48,571 nucleotides of DNA. Origin: Silicimonas sp. (GTDB lineage Bacteria; Pseudomonadota; Alphaproteobacteria; Rhodobacterales; Rhodobacteraceae). Location of the stretch: NCBI GenBank assembly GCA_022340315.1, contig JAJDOD010000188.1:1-48571 (forward strand), written 5' to 3'. Shown here in pieces: positions 14,939 through 25,202 of this stretch. Position 1 is the first letter of the stretch, and each line of letters starts with the position of its first letter. The notes beneath the pieces are model-generated. The model saw only the letters and a program-made list of their open reading frames with translations, was not told the DNA's origin and ran no database searches. Position numbers and translations under genes: made by a program.

Positions 14939-17131
14939 TCAGTAGAAACTCTGCGGATCAATATCGACCGCAATTCTCAGGTTGGTTGGCGGCTTCAGTT
15001 GCGCAAGCCAGTCGCTCAGCGCGCCCTGCAATGGAGCGCCCTTATCGGCCTTGATCAGCAACCGAACCCGATGTCGACCCCGGATGCGGGCGATCGGCGC
15101 AGCCGCGGGCCCGAAAACCTGCGCACCGATCCGGCGCAGAGGATCGGTACGGGCGGCGAGCGCCTTGCCGAAATCGAACACCTCCTGCACATCCGGCGAC
15201 GACAGCACGATCCCCGCCATCCTGCCAAAAGGCGGCACGCCTGCCTGCCGCCGCTCGTCCGCCTCCGCTTTCCAGAACGCCTCGTCCTCGCCCGAGAGAA
15301 TGGCACGAATGACCGGATGCTCCGGCTGATAGGTTTGCATCAGCGCAAGTCCCGGCTTCTCAACCCGCCCGGCACGGCCCGCAACTTGGCGCATCAGCTG
15401 AAACGTCCGCTCGGCGGCCCGAAGATCCGAGCCTTGAAGGCCAAGGTCCGCGTCAATCACGCCGACCAGCGTCAGAAGCGGAAAGTTGTGACCCTTGGCA
15501 ACGATTTGCGTGCCGATAATGATGTCCGCCTCGCCTCCGGCGATGGCTTCGATCTGCGCCTTCAGCGCCCGCGCCGAGCCGAAGAGATCCGAGGACAATA
15601 TTGCGACCCGCGCTTCGGGGAACAGCGCCGCCACCTCCTCCGCCAACCGTTCGACACCCGGCCCGACCGGGGCCAACCGCTCCTCTGCCTCGCAGGACGG
15701 GCATTTCGATGGCATCGGCTTGGTCTCGCCGCACTGATGGCACATCAGGCGCTTCTGGAAACGGTGCTCGACCATCCGCGCGTCGCAGTGGTCGCACCCG
15801 ATCTGGTGGCCGCAGGCCCGGCAGATCGTCACCGGAGCATAGCCCCGGCGGTTCAGGAACAGAAGCGCCTGCTCGCCGTCCCCGATCCGCTGCCGCACCG
15901 CACCCGCCAGCGTGTCCGAGATCCATCGGTTCGCGGGCAATTGCTCGGCACGCATGTCGATCGCGCGCATCTCAGGCATCACCGCCTCACCGAACCGGGC
16001 GGTCAGCGTGAGCCGCTGGTACTTGCCCGCCTCCGCGTTGACCCAGCTTTCAAGCGAGGGGGTAGCAGAGGCAAGAACGACCCGCGCATGACAGATCGAG
16101 GCGCGCAGAACTGCCATGTCCCGCGCATTGTAAAGCACACCGTCCTCCTGCTTGTACGACGTGTCGTGCTCCTCATCGACGACGATCAGGCCCAGATCGC
16201 TGAAGGGGAGGAAAAGTGCCGAGCGGGCGCCGACCACCAGTTGCGCGCCACCTTCCGAGACCATCTTCCAGACCCGGCGGCGTTCGGTCGCGGTGACACC
16301 GGAGTGCCACTCGGCGGGGCGCGCTCCGAAGCGGTCCTCGACGCGGGTCAGGAACTCGGCGGTGAGCGCGATCTCGGGCAGGAGCACAAGTGCCTGTCTA
16401 CCGGCCTCCAGACAGGCGGCGACGGCTTCGAGATAGACCTCGGTCTTGCCCGAACCTGTGACGCCCTTGAGAAGAGCGGTGCCATAGCGCCTTGACACGA
16501 CCCCCCCGCGCAGCAAGCCCGCGGCCTCGGCCTGCTCGCCGGTCAGATTGACGCTGGCCAGCGACGGGTCGAGCGGCGGATAAGGCAGATCGCGCGGGCT
16601 ATTCTCTTCAGCCACGACACCTTGCTTGACGAGACCCTTTACGACACTGGTCGAAACCCCGGCCATTTCCGCCAGTTCGCCCAGCGTGAAGGCCAGCCCG
16701 CCAAATTCTTCCAGCACCGCGACGACCTTCTGCCGCGCCGGGGTCCAGCGGTCCGGCGCATCTACGGTGCCGCGCCGATAGACCAGCCGCATCGCGGGAG
16801 GATCGCCCAGGCCGGGCGAGCGGGTGGCAAGCCGCAGCATCGCGGGCATGGGCGTCAGGGTGTACTCAGCCGCACGGGTGAGAAAAACCTTCATGTCCTC
16901 GCGCATCGGCGCGGCATCTAGCACCCGAATCACCGGCCGAATTTTCGCCAGGTCGTACCCGCCCTCGCCCTCGCCCCAGACGACACCAAGCACCTTGCGG
17001 GGACCGAGCGGCACTTCCACGAACGCACCCTCGAAACAGCCGCCCTCGGGCGCCTTGTAGTCAAGCGCACGGCCAAGTGGCTGCGTTGTCAGGACCGAGA
17101 TCAGGTCGCCTTCATCGAAGTGGCGGAGCAT
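14939..17131 (-). CDS. priA: PriA, primosomal replication-restart helicase
   Basis: PriA recognises stalled or repaired forks and reloads the replicative helicase. The 730 residues are full length. The N-terminal DNA-binding domain starts LISVLTTQPLGRALDYKAPE. Walker A is GVTGSGKT (223-230) and Walker B is DEEH (319-322). Eight zinc-ligand cysteines lie at about 437, 440, 446, 449, 464, 467, 477 and 480 (CRACGHQIGCDHCD onward). The helicase C-terminal motifs GTQIVAKGHNFP and QVAGRAGR follow. It lies 53 bases downstream of murD on the same strand, where ftsW is commonly found in related division clusters. Confidence 0.97.
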   Translation of the reverse strand: MLRHFDEGDLISVLTTQPLGRALDYKAPEGGCFEGAFVEVPLGPRKVLGVVWGEGEGGYDLAKIRPVIRVLDAAPMREDMKVFLTRAAEYTLTPMPAMLRLATRSPGLGDPPAMRLVYRRGTVDAPDRWTPARQKVVAVLEEFGGLAFTLGELAEMAGVSTSVVKGLVKQGVVAEENSPRDLPYPPLDPSLASVNLTGEQAEAAGLLRGGVVSRRYGTALLKGVTGSGKTEVYLEAVAACLEAGRQALVLLPEIALTAEFLTRVEDRFGARPAEWHSGVTATERRRVWKMVSEGGAQLVVGARSALFLPFSDLGLIVVDEEHDTSYKQEDGVLYNARDMAVLRASICHARVVLASATPSLESWVNAEAGKYQRLTLTARFGEAVMPEMRAIDMRAEQLPANRWISDTLAGAVRQRIGDGEQALLFLNRRGYAPVTICRACGHQIGCDHCDARMVEHRFQKRLMCHQCGETKPMPSKCPSCEAEERLAPVGPGVERLAEEVAALFPEARVAILSSDLFGSARALKAQIEAIAGGEADIIIGTQIVAKGHNFPLLTLVGVIDADLGLQGSDLRAAERTFQLMRQVAGRAGRVEKPGLALMQTYQPEHPVIRAILSGEDEAFWKAEADERRQAGVPPFGRMAGIVLSSPDVQEVFDFGKALAARTDPLRRIGAQVFGPAAAPIARIRGRHRVRLLIKADKGAPLQGALSDWLAQLKPPTNLRIAVDIDPQSFY

Positions 17132-17184
17132 GGTCCCGGATTAAGCCGCGCCTTCGGAAACTGAAAGGGGAAACTGAGACGCGT

Positions 17185-18585
17185 TCAGCCGAGCAGCTTC
17201 CCCACCTGGCTCACAAAGTCTTCGCCGCGTTTCTCGAAATTGTCGTACTGATCGAAACTCGCCGCGGCCGGGGCCAGAAGCACCGTGTCGCCAGGCTGCG
17301 CCTCCGCCCCGGCGGCTTTTACCGCCTCGGCCATCGTGGTGCAGACCGCGTGAGGGGCGCCGCCCAGCATCAGCGCGATGTCCGCCGCCTGCCGCCCGAT
17401 GACATAGGCCTTGGCGACACGATTCAGGAAGGGATGCAGCGCGTCGAGGCCGCCGTCCTTCACCTGTCCGCCAACGATCCAGCGGATGCGGTCGAAGGCC
17501 TGGAGCGCCTGCGCGGCGGCATCGACATTTGTAGCCTTGCTGTCGTTGACGAAGCGGACCCCATCCCTCTCGCCCACCAGTTGCGAGCGGTGCGGCAGAC
17601 CCTTGAAGCTGCGGAAAGCCTCTTCGATAGACTTCGGTGCGGAGCCCAGCGTTCTCAGGACAGCGAACGCGGCGCAGGCGTTCTGGTGGTTGTGCGCGCC
17701 GGGAAGCTCCGGCACCTCGCGCAGATCGACCGAAGCCACCTGGCGGCCCTTGCGATACTCTGACAGGAAGCCCTTCCTCGCAAAAACCGACCAGCCCGGA
17801 CCGTCGAGCTTTTCTCTGACAGATACCCGGATCACCCGATCGTCGCTCGCCGCCTCGGACAACTGGTTGGCAAGGAACCGGCCCTCGGGTTCGTCGATGC
17901 CGACAACTGCCCGATCAGGCCCGCCCTCGGCAAACAGCCGTCGCTTGGCAGCAAAATATCCCCCCGGTCCCCCGTGCCGGACAAGATGATCGGGCGACAG
18001 GTTGGTGAAGACCGCGACATCCGGTGTCAGCGCCCGCGCCAGTTCGGTCTGATAGGAGGACAGCTCAAGCACCACAACACCGCCATCGCCCGGCGGGTCG
18101 ATGTCCAGCACGCCGCGCCCGATGTTCCCCGCAAGCTGGCTCTCCCGGCCCAACTCCCGCAGCGCATGATGGATCAGGGCCGATGTCGTGGATTTGCCGT
18201 TCGAGCCTGTAACCGCAACGACCTTGGGCGCCACCTCGTAGCGGTCCCAATCCGGCGTCGCCAGCGAGCGGAAGAAAAGGCCAATGTCATTGTCCACAGG
18301 CACGCCCGCGGCCATCGCGTCGGCAACATGCGGGTTCGGCGCGGGATAGAGATGAGGAATGCCGGGGCTGACGATCATCAACGCCATGGCCTCCCAGGCA
18401 TCGCGGCGCTTGGGGTCGTGAAGCGTCAGCCCCTCGCTCTCTGCCGCGTCGCGCGCCTCGGCACTGTCGTCCCAGCAAAGCGGCACCGCGCCGCCCGCTT
18501 CCAGGGCGCGGGCCGCCGTCAGGCCCGAACGCCCGAGACCCAGCACGAATACCCGTGCGCCCGAGAGGCCGCGAACCGGGATCAT
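17185..18585 (-). CDS. murD: MurD, UDP-MurNAc-L-alanine:D-glutamate ligase
   Basis: This is a cytoplasmic ATP-dependent ligase adding D-Glu in peptidoglycan precursor synthesis. The product is 466 residues from [20 protein letters not shown], where GLGRSG is the N-terminal UDP-binding turn. The ATP loop is [15 protein letters not shown]. The C-terminal Mur ligase domain contains [17 protein letters not shown] and [20 protein letters not shown], both typical of MurD. The upstream 35 codons are excluded because they overlap the preceding gene. It lies 25 bases after the DUF6524 gene in the division cluster. Confidence 0.97.
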   Translation of the reverse strand: MIPVRGLSGARVFVLGLGRSGLTAARALEAGGAVPLCWDDSAEARDAAESEGLTLHDPKRRDAWEAMALMIVSPGIPHLYPAPNPHVADAMAAGVPVDNDIGLFFRSLATPDWDRYEVAPKVVAVTGSNGKSTTSALIHHALRELGRESQLAGNIGRGVLDIDPPGDGGVVVLELSSYQTELARALTPDVAVFTNLSPDHLVRHGGPGGYFAAKRRLFAEGGPDRAVVGIDEPEGRFLANQLSEAASDDRVIRVSVREKLDGPGWSVFARKGFLSEYRKGRQVASVDLREVPELPGAHNHQNACAAFAVLRTLGSAPKSIEEAFRSFKGLPHRSQLVGERDGVRFVNDSKATNVDAAAQALQAFDRIRWIVGGQVKDGGLDALHPFLNRVAKAYVIGRQAADIALMLGGAPHAVCTTMAEAVKAAGAEAQPGDTVLLAPAAASFDQYDNFEKRGEDFVSQVGKLLG

Positions 18586-18610
18586 CCGCCCGCCTCCACC
18601 GCCCGTGGCA

Positions 18611-19009
18611 TCAGCCCTGGCCTTCGTCGTCGACTTCCAACTGCCCCGAGATACGGCGCCAGAGGATGCCCCAGTACATGCCGACCGCAAGGACGATGGA
18701 GAGAACGATCAGTGCAATCCAGGTGTTGGCCGAGGGGTTCTCGAAGTTCAGCCAGCCGAAATCGTAGAGCACCCAGAGGAGTGCCGCGAGAACCGCAAGA
18801 ATGAGCACAACACCAAGCGCCCCGATGCCGCGCAAAACCGCTGTGAAGAAGACGATGAAAGCAATCAGAAGGACAAGGCCGAGAAAGACGATCATCGGCA
18901 TCTGCTCGGGCCAGTTCTTGACCGACCAGCGCACATAGGAAAGCTCGGTCGGGTTGTAGGTGGCCGCGAGAAGCACGAAGGCGGCGAGCCAGCGCAGAAG
19001 AAATCCCAT
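18611..19009 (-). CDS. DUF6524-like small membrane protein in the division cluster
   Basis: The product is 132 residues. Four hydrophobic segments are visible: residues 2-18 ([17 protein letters not shown]), 38-58 ([18 protein letters not shown]), 62-83 ([22 protein letters not shown]) and 97-117 ([20 protein letters not shown]), with an acidic tail [10 protein letters not shown] match it to the DUF6524 family by the opening [10 protein letters not shown] and FENPSANTW segments. No function is known to me. Its position between mraY and murD, on the same strand with short gaps (65 and 25 bases), suggests a membrane role linked to lipid II synthesis or division; that is inference. Confidence 0.8.
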   Translation of the reverse strand: MGFLLRWLAAFVLLAATYNPTELSYVRWSVKNWPEQMPMIVFLGLVLLIAFIVFFTAVLRGIGALGVVLILAVLAALLWVLYDFGWLNFENPSANTWIALIVLSIVLAVGMYWGILWRRISGQLEVDDEGQG

Positions 19010-19074
19010 GCCTCAAACTCCTCTTTTGCTACCGGCTACACCGGGGCGCACCCTCCGGCAAGTCCGGGCCGGGA

Positions 19075-20157
19075 CTATCGAACCTTGAGTGTTGCCAGAC
19101 CGATCAGCGCCAGGATCAGCGAGATGATCCAGAAACGGATCACGATCTGAGGCTCAGACCATCCCTTCTTTTCGAAATGGTGGTGGATCGGCGCCATCAG
19201 GAACACCCGGTTGCCGGTCATCTTGAAATAGCCCACCTGGATAATGACCGAAAGCGCCTCGACCACGAACAGCCCGCCGATAACGGCCAGAACAATCTCG
19301 TGCTTGGCCGCCACGGCAATGGCACCAAGCGCGCCGCCAAGCGCCAGCGATCCGGTGTCACCCATGAAGACCGCGGCCGGAGGTGCGTTGTACCAGAGAA
19401 ACCCGAGACCGCCGCCGATCAGCGCCGCCACGAAGATGAGGATCTCGCCGGTACCGGGGACATAGTTGATCCCGAGATACTCGGTGAAATCGGTCCGCCC
19501 CACGGCATATGCGATTACTCCGAGAGAACCCGCCGCGATCATCACCGGCATGATGGCAAGCCCGTCCAGACCATCTGTCAGATTCACCGCGTTGGCCGAG
19601 CCGACGATGACGATCATGGCGAAGGGAATGAACAGGAGACCGAGGTTCAACAGCCCCGAGATGACCGGGATCGCCAGTTGGTACTGCAAGTGGTCGGGGT
19701 GTATCCAAGCAGCCCAAAGCGCCGCGATGGCGGCGATCACGAAGCCAATAAGCAGCCGAACCCGGCCCGAAACACCCTTGTGGGTGTTCTTGGTCACCTT
19801 CGAATAGTCGTCACTGAAGCCGATCAATCCGAACGCGACGGTGACGAAGAGAACCATCCACACATAGCCGATGTCCAGCCGCGCCCAAAGCACCGAAGAC
19901 GTGAGAAGCGCGCCCAATATCAGCACACCGCCCATTGTCGGCGTTCCGGCCTTGGTCGTCAGATGGCTTTCAGGGCCATCTTCACGGATGGGTTGCCCGT
20001 GTTTCTGCTTCGCGCGCAAGAGGTTGATCAGCGGTCGCCCGAAGATGAAGCCGAACAGAAGGGCCGTCAGGAAAGCACCGCCTGCACGGAAGGTTATATA
20101 GCGGAAAAGGTTGAAGAAATCACCACCGTCGGAAAAGGCGGTCAGCCAGTAGAGCAT
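19075..20157 (-). CDS. mraY: MraY, phospho-MurNAc-pentapeptide translocase
   Basis: MraY is an integral membrane enzyme that transfers phospho-MurNAc-pentapeptide to undecaprenyl phosphate, making lipid I. The 360 residues are normal, with about ten helices. Signatures are present: [28 protein letters not shown] (with the catalytic DD), [14 protein letters not shown] and [13 protein letters not shown], and [15 protein letters not shown], the His-rich motif near the C-terminus. It begins one base after murF ends, so the two are co-transcribed and probably coupled. Confidence 0.98.
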   Translation of the reverse strand: MLYWLTAFSDGGDFFNLFRYITFRAGGAFLTALLFGFIFGRPLINLLRAKQKHGQPIREDGPESHLTTKAGTPTMGGVLILGALLTSSVLWARLDIGYVWMVLFVTVAFGLIGFSDDYSKVTKNTHKGVSGRVRLLIGFVIAAIAALWAAWIHPDHLQYQLAIPVISGLLNLGLLFIPFAMIVIVGSANAVNLTDGLDGLAIMPVMIAAGSLGVIAYAVGRTDFTEYLGINYVPGTGEILIFVAALIGGGLGFLWYNAPPAAVFMGDTGSLALGGALGAIAVAAKHEIVLAVIGGLFVVEALSVIIQVGYFKMTGNRVFLMAPIHHHFEKKGWSEPQIVIRFWIISLILALIGLATLKVR

Positions 20158-20158
20158 G

Positions 20159-21598
20159 TCATTCGTTTCCTTCGTCCATTTCCTGGTGCAGCCGTCTCAG
20201 GGCATCCACCACCAGGCTGACCCGTGACCCTTTCGAGCCCTTGACCAGCACCACATCGCCCGCGTCGATCAGCCGGTGAGCTTCGGCGGCCAGCGCCTCG
20301 GCGGTCTCGACCCAGCGGCCGCGCTTCCGAGCGGGCAGCGCCTCATACATGGCTTTCATCCGGGGTCCAACACAATCGACCCGATGCATCGCGGCAACCG
20401 CGGGATGTGACGCGAGGGAACGGTGCATGTCCTCTTCATCCGCGCCCAACTCCAGCATGTCGCCAAGGATCGCCAGACGCCGACCCTCGGCAATCCGACC
20501 CATGCCTTCCTTCGGCTGGGTCGCCGCGAGAACCTCGAACGCAGCGGCCATCGAGGCCGGGTTGGCGTTGAAGGCATCGTCGATCAGGTCGATCGAATAT
20601 CCCTCGACCTTGTCGAGCACCACCGTCTCGCGCGTGCCGCGCCCCGAGGGCACACGCCACCGACCGATATCGCAGGCCGCCACGTCCGGGTCGGCCCCGG
20701 CCACTACTGCGACGCCATAGACGGCGAGTGCGTTCATCGCGAAATGCCGGCCTGGTGCACCGATTTTCATCAGGAACCGAGAGCCGTCGAAACTGCCCTC
20801 TATGACACTGGCGTTGTCGGTGAGCGTAATGCGCACAGCCCGCAAATCGGCACCGTCGGTCTCTCCAAAGCCGATGCTCCGAGCAGCATGTTCGCGTGCG
20901 GCGCGCACCAGGATCGGGGCGGTCTCGACATCGATGTTGAAGATGGCGGCCCCGCCCGGCCCAAGACCCCTGAAGATCGACGCCTTCTCGGCGGCGATAC
21001 CCTCGACGCTTTCAAAGGCCTCCAGATGCGCGGGTGCAACCGTGGTGATGACGGCAATATCCAACCGCGCCAGTTTCGCAAGCGGCGCAATCTCACCGGG
21101 ATGGTTCATGCCGATCTCGATTATGGCATAGTCGGCATCCCGCGGCATCCGCGCCAGCGTCAGCGGCACACCCCAGTGGTTGTTATAGCTCGCCTCGGCC
21201 GCATGGGTCTTGCCCTGCGCGCCCAGCACCTGGCGCAGCATGTCCTTGGTAGAGGTCTTGCCCGCCGACCCGGTGACACCGATCAATGTGGCTGTCGTGC
21301 GATCGCGCGCCGCGCGGGCAAGCGCTTCCAGCCCTCCCAGGACATCATCGACCACAAGCAAGGGCGCGTCCCCAGCCACGCCCTCGGGCACGTGCGAGAC
21401 CAGCGCAGCCGCGGCCCCCTTGGCGAGCGCGTCGCCGACGAAATCATGCCCGTCACGGATATCCTTCAGCGCGACGAAGAGATCACCCGGCTCAAGCGTG
21501 CGCGTGTCGATCGAGACGCCGCCCGCCTGCCAGTCCGGCCCCTGCGCCTTGCCGCGAGTTGCGGCAAGCGCATCGGCCCGCGACCAGAGCGCCGTCAC
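20159..21598 (-). CDS. murF: MurF, UDP-MurNAc-tripeptide:D-Ala-D-Ala ligase
   Basis: MurF adds D-Ala-D-Ala to the muropeptide in the cytoplasm. The product is 479 residues. The N-terminal domain includes [18 protein letters not shown]. The ATP loop is [15 protein letters not shown], followed by [13 protein letters not shown] and [14 protein letters not shown], which are MurF signatures. The C-terminal domain has [18 protein letters not shown] and [18 protein letters not shown]. Its start overlaps the murE stop by four bases (ATGA). Confidence 0.97.
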   Translation of the reverse strand: MTALWSRADALAATRGKAQGPDWQAGGVSIDTRTLEPGDLFVALKDIRDGHDFVGDALAKGAAAALVSHVPEGVAGDAPLLVVDDVLGGLEALARAARDRTTATLIGVTGSAGKTSTKDMLRQVLGAQGKTHAAEASYNNHWGVPLTLARMPRDADYAIIEIGMNHPGEIAPLAKLARLDIAVITTVAPAHLEAFESVEGIAAEKASIFRGLGPGGAAIFNIDVETAPILVRAAREHAARSIGFGETDGADLRAVRITLTDNASVIEGSFDGSRFLMKIGAPGRHFAMNALAVYGVAVVAGADPDVAACDIGRWRVPSGRGTRETVVLDKVEGYSIDLIDDAFNANPASMAAAFEVLAATQPKEGMGRIAEGRRLAILGDMLELGADEEDMHRSLASHPAVAAMHRVDCVGPRMKAMYEALPARKRGRWVETAEALAAEAHRLIDAGDVVLVKGSKGSRVSLVVDALRRLHQEMDEGNE

Positions 21599-23100
21599 AA
21601 GCCCTTCCCGTCCAGCGCGGCGACCGCAACGCTGGCCTGCTCGACATCGTCGAAGGGCAGGATCACGTCGCCGATCTGCTGGCCCGTCTCGTGCCCCTTG
21701 CCTGCGATCAGCAGCGTATCGCCCGGCCCAAGCGCATCGACCGCGCGCAGGATCGCCTCGGCCCGGTCGCCCACTTCGTTGGCTTCGCCCGCGTGCATGC
21801 CGCCGAGTATCTCGCGCCGGATCAAGTCGGGATCCTCGGTCCGCGGATTGTCATCCGTGACAAATGCCAGATCGGCATGGGTCGCCGCTGCCTTGCCCAT
21901 CAGCGGGCGCTTGCCGCGATCCCGGTCACCGCCAGCGCCGAAAACAACGACCAGCCGCCCGAGAACATGCGGACGGATCGCCTTGAGCGCGGTCGAAAGC
22001 GCATCAGGTGTATGGGCATAATCCACAAAGACGGCCGCTCCGTTGTCTCGCCGGGCGGCAAACTGCATCCGTCCGCGCACCGTCTGCAACATCGGCATGG
22101 TGTCGAAGACCTCCTGCGGGTCCGCGCCGGTGCCGATGCAAAGCCCGGCGGCGATCAACGCATTCTCGGCCTGGAAGCCGCCGATCAGCCCGAACCGGAT
22201 TTGCTGGATGCGTCCGGCCCATTCAAAGCGCAACTCCTGTCCTGTCGCATCATAGCGCTGGCCGAGAATTTGCAGCATCGCCTCGGACGAGCGCCCCACG
22301 GTCAAAAGGTCCTGCCCGCGGTCATCAGCGATCTCGGCCATGCGCGCGCCCCAACGGTCGTCGATATTGATGACAGCCGTTCCGTCCTCTGGAAGCACGC
22401 GGCCGAAGAGACCGGCTTTCGCCTCGAAATACTCTTCAAAATCAGCGTGGTAATCCAAGTGGTCCTGACTGAGATTGGTGAAACCCGCCGCCCTCAGCCG
22501 CACACCGTCGACACGCCTCTGGGCCAGCCCGTGCGACGAGGCTTCCATCGCCGCATGGGTTACACCCGCGTCCGCTGCCGCCGCCAGCACGCGGTGGAGC
22601 GTGATCGGCTCGGGCGTCGTGTGGGCAAGCGGAGCGGTAAACGCGCCCTCAACCCCGGTGGTGCCGACGGAAATTGCCTCGGCCCCCATTTCGGTCCAGA
22701 GCTGGCGGGTAAACGACGCGACCGAGGTCTTGCCATTGGTGCCCGTGACCGCCACCTGCACCTCGGGCTGCGCCTCGAACCAGAGAGCGGCGGTGAAGGC
22801 CAGCGCCTCGCGCGGGTCCTCGACGATCACGACCGGAACGCCGGAACCCGAAAGCACGTCCGCGGCAATCGCGGCACCCTCGCGGTCGGTCAGGATCGCA
22901 CCGGCCCGCATCCTGAGCGCATACTGGATGAACTCGCCGCCATGCACCTTGGTGCCCGGAAGAGCCGCAAAGAGATGCCCCTCCTTCACGTCGCGGCTAT
23001 CGACCGACAGTCCGGTGACAAGAACCTCCGAGCCACCGGCAACAGTCAGACCCAACTCGGCGAGCGATTTCGTCCTGCTGCGGGTCTGCACGTTCTTCAC
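21595..23100 (-). CDS. murE: MurE, meso-diaminopimelate-adding ligase
   Basis: MurE adds the third residue of the stem peptide. The 501-residue product shows the N-terminal VTGLSVDSRDVKEGHLFAAL, the ATP loop AVTGTNGKTSVASF, the carbamylated-lysine region, and DDNPRTEDP near residue 415. The DNPR motif marks specificity for meso-diaminopimelate, as expected for a Gram-negative wall. It lies 9 bases after ftsI and overlaps murF by four. Confidence 0.97.
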   Translation of the reverse strand: MKNVQTRSRTKSLAELGLTVAGGSEVLVTGLSVDSRDVKEGHLFAALPGTKVHGGEFIQYALRMRAGAILTDREGAAIAADVLSGSGVPVVIVEDPREALAFTAALWFEAQPEVQVAVTGTNGKTSVASFTRQLWTEMGAEAISVGTTGVEGAFTAPLAHTTPEPITLHRVLAAAADAGVTHAAMEASSHGLAQRRVDGVRLRAAGFTNLSQDHLDYHADFEEYFEAKAGLFGRVLPEDGTAVINIDDRWGARMAEIADDRGQDLLTVGRSSEAMLQILGQRYDATGQELRFEWAGRIQQIRFGLIGGFQAENALIAAGLCIGTGADPQEVFDTMPMLQTVRGRMQFAARRDNGAAVFVDYAHTPDALSTALKAIRPHVLGRLVVVFGAGGDRDRGKRPLMGKAAATHADLAFVTDDNPRTEDPDLIRREILGGMHAGEANEVGDRAEAILRAVDALGPGDTLLIAGKGHETGQQIGDVILPFDDVEQASVAVAALDGKGL

Positions 23101-23109
23101 CTCACACTG

Positions 23110-24879
23110 TCAGTTCCGCGCCAGTGTTACACCCGGTGCGGTGTCGGGGGCCAGTCCCAGAAGCGGAGCAACCCTGCGGATAACCTCCGCCGCAACGGGA
23201 ACGGCCGTCCAGCCAGCCGTGCGACGCGGCTCTCGTCCCGTCGTATCAACAGGCTCGTCCAGCGTCACGACAAGCACGTATCTCGGATCATCGGCGGGGA
23301 AAACCGAAGCGAAAGTCGCGATCACCTTGTCCTCGTAGTAACCGCCCTGCGGCTTCGGCTTGTCGGCGGTTCCGGTCTTGCCGGCCACCTTGTATCCCGC
23401 GACCTCGCCCAGCGAAGCCGTGCCGTCGGTCACGACCTTGCGCAGCATCTCGCGCGCCTGCTTCGAGGTGTTCGACGAGACGACCTGTGGTCCGCCGGTT
23501 CGCTCGGTCTGCTTGAGAAGCGTAGGCATCACCCGTCGGCCACCGTTCAGAAGCGACGCATAGGCCGAGGCGAGATGCAGCGGCGAAGCGCTCATGCCGT
23601 GACCATAGGAGATGGTCATCGTCTGGATCTCCGACCAGTTTCGCGGAAGGAGCGGCTGCGAACCCGTGGCTTCGACCAGTTCCACCGGCGTCGGGGAGAG
23701 AAATCCGAGACTCCGCAAAAACTCCCGCTGCCGATCAGATCCGATCATCATGGCAACCCGCGCGGTGCCGATGTTCGAGGACTCGACGATCACATCCTCG
23801 ACCGTCAGGGCCGGGCCATGATCGCGGAAGTCGCGGATGCGGTGCTTGCCCCATTTCAGCGGGCCGGTGGTGTCGATCCAGGTCGAACGGCTGACCAGAC
23901 GCTCCTCGATGGCCTGCGCCACGGCAAAGATCTTGAAGGTCGAGCCAAGTTCGTAGAGCCCTTGCACCGCGCGGTTGAAAAGCGGGCTTTCGCTCTGGTC
24001 ACCCTCGGTCAGCGGGCGTGGGCGGTCGTTGGGGTCGAAATCCGGCAGGCTCGCCAGCGAAATGATCTCGCCGGTGTTTGCATCCATGAGAACTGCCGCC
24101 GCGCCGCGGGCGCTCATCAGCCGCATCCCGCCCTCAAGCACCCGTTCCACCGCCGCCTGAACCGTCAGGTCCAGCGATAGCGTCAGCGGAACATCGCCCC
24201 GGCCGGGGTCGCGCAACTCATCGTCGAGCTGCTTCTCGATCCCAGCGACACCGATCAGTTCGGCCGAGTTCACGCCTTCGCGTCCGTATCCCGCACCGCC
24301 GAGGACATGCGCAGCGAGAGCGCCATTGGGGTACAGCCGCATGTCGCGAGGCCCAAACAACAGACCCGGATCGCCAATATCGAACACCGCCTGTTGCTGC
24401 TCGGGACTGATCCGCCGCTTGATCCAGATGAATTTCCGCTTGCCGGTAAAGCGTTTCAACAACTGTTCCTCGTCGAGGTCCGGGAAGATCTTCGCCAGTT
24501 CGCGCGCTGCGCGCTCGGGGTCGATCATCTGCGGCGGCTGCGCATAAAGCGAATGCGTCGTCAGGTTCGTCGCAAGGATGCGCCCGTTCCGGTCCGTGAT
24601 ATCGGCGCGCGCCGCAACGATCTGGGCACCGCTCGCCGCCGATTTGGGCTCGGCCGGGTCCGAGGCCGCAAGCGCCCCCATGCGCACGCCAACCATCGCG
24701 AAGGCGCATAGGAAAACAACACCGAGCACCAGCAACCGGCCCTCGGCCCTCTGCCGCTGCGCATCGCGGGCCGCCTCGTGCCGCTCGGCAAGGTTGGCGC
24801 GCTCGATGGCGTCCGGGTTTTCACCGGCGCGGCGTGCAGCTAGAATTCGGGCAAGCGGGCGGAGCGGCGTTCGCGTCAT
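23110..24879 (-). CDS. ftsI: FtsI (PBP3), septal peptidoglycan transpeptidase
   Basis: This is the division-specific class B penicillin-binding protein. The product is 589 residues. A cytoplasmic N-terminus of about 48 residues is followed by one membrane helix (49-68, LLVLGVVFLCAFAMVGVRMG) and a pedestal domain. The transpeptidase has the nucleophile S313 in STFK, SSN at 367-369 and KTG at 501-503. The gene overlaps the ftsL stop by four bases (ATGA). The C-terminus is close to the transpeptidase end with no PASTA domains. Confidence 0.97.
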   Translation of the reverse strand: MTRTPLRPLARILAARRAGENPDAIERANLAERHEAARDAQRQRAEGRLLVLGVVFLCAFAMVGVRMGALAASDPAEPKSAASGAQIVAARADITDRNGRILATNLTTHSLYAQPPQMIDPERAARELAKIFPDLDEEQLLKRFTGKRKFIWIKRRISPEQQQAVFDIGDPGLLFGPRDMRLYPNGALAAHVLGGAGYGREGVNSAELIGVAGIEKQLDDELRDPGRGDVPLTLSLDLTVQAAVERVLEGGMRLMSARGAAAVLMDANTGEIISLASLPDFDPNDRPRPLTEGDQSESPLFNRAVQGLYELGSTFKIFAVAQAIEERLVSRSTWIDTTGPLKWGKHRIRDFRDHGPALTVEDVIVESSNIGTARVAMMIGSDRQREFLRSLGFLSPTPVELVEATGSQPLLPRNWSEIQTMTISYGHGMSASPLHLASAYASLLNGGRRVMPTLLKQTERTGGPQVVSSNTSKQAREMLRKVVTDGTASLGEVAGYKVAGKTGTADKPKPQGGYYEDKVIATFASVFPADDPRYVLVVTLDEPVDTTGREPRRTAGWTAVPVAAEVIRRVAPLLGLAPDTAPGVTLARN

Positions 24880-25202
24880 TGGCCAGCCTTGCGCGACATG
24901 ACGTCCTGCACTTGCTCAACGGGATAGGGTATCTGGTCGATCCGTCCGAAATGCTCGGGCCGAAGCGGCAGCAGCCCCAACTGGTCAAAGTTCATGTCGG
25001 CGAGATCGGCAAGCCGCTCGGGTCGGTTCAGATAGGCCCATTCGGCGCGGAGAACGCCAGCGCGCTCACGAAGATCTGCAATCTCTGCTCGCAGGTCGCG
25101 AACGTCGCGCAGCCGCGCCTGAGTCTCGTAGTTCTGGCGATAGGCCCAGACGGCCAGGGCCATGACCAAGCTCGCGGTAAAGACAAGGAAGAACGATTTC
25201 AT
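24876..25202 (-). CDS. ftsL: FtsL, divisome membrane protein
   Basis: This is a small bitopic protein that bridges FtsQB and FtsWI. The product is 108 residues. The N-terminal helix at about 3-20 ([19 protein letters not shown]) is followed by a leucine/arginine coiled coil (residues 27-55, [20 protein letters not shown]) and a periplasmic tail with [19 protein letters not shown]. FtsL sequences diverge strongly, so identification leans on position between rsmH and ftsI, each overlapped by four bases, and on the helix plus coiled-coil design. Confidence 0.92.
   Translation of the reverse strand: MKSFFLVFTASLVMALAVWAYRQNYETQARLRDVRDLRAEIADLRERAGVLRAEWAYLNRPERLADLADMNFDQLGLLPLRPEHFGRIDQIPYPVEQVQDVMSRKAGQ

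Noticed and set aside
14999-16495. 498-codon plus-strand frame opposite priA
   Set aside because: Antisense to a complete priA with zinc and helicase motifs; low-complexity Arg-rich product.
21286-24180. Very long open frame (964 codons) on the plus strand through murE and ftsI
   Set aside because: It is antisense to well-defined murF, murE and ftsI with all catalytic motifs; long antisense frames are common in GC-rich DNA and the product is Arg/Gly/His-rich without domain motifs.
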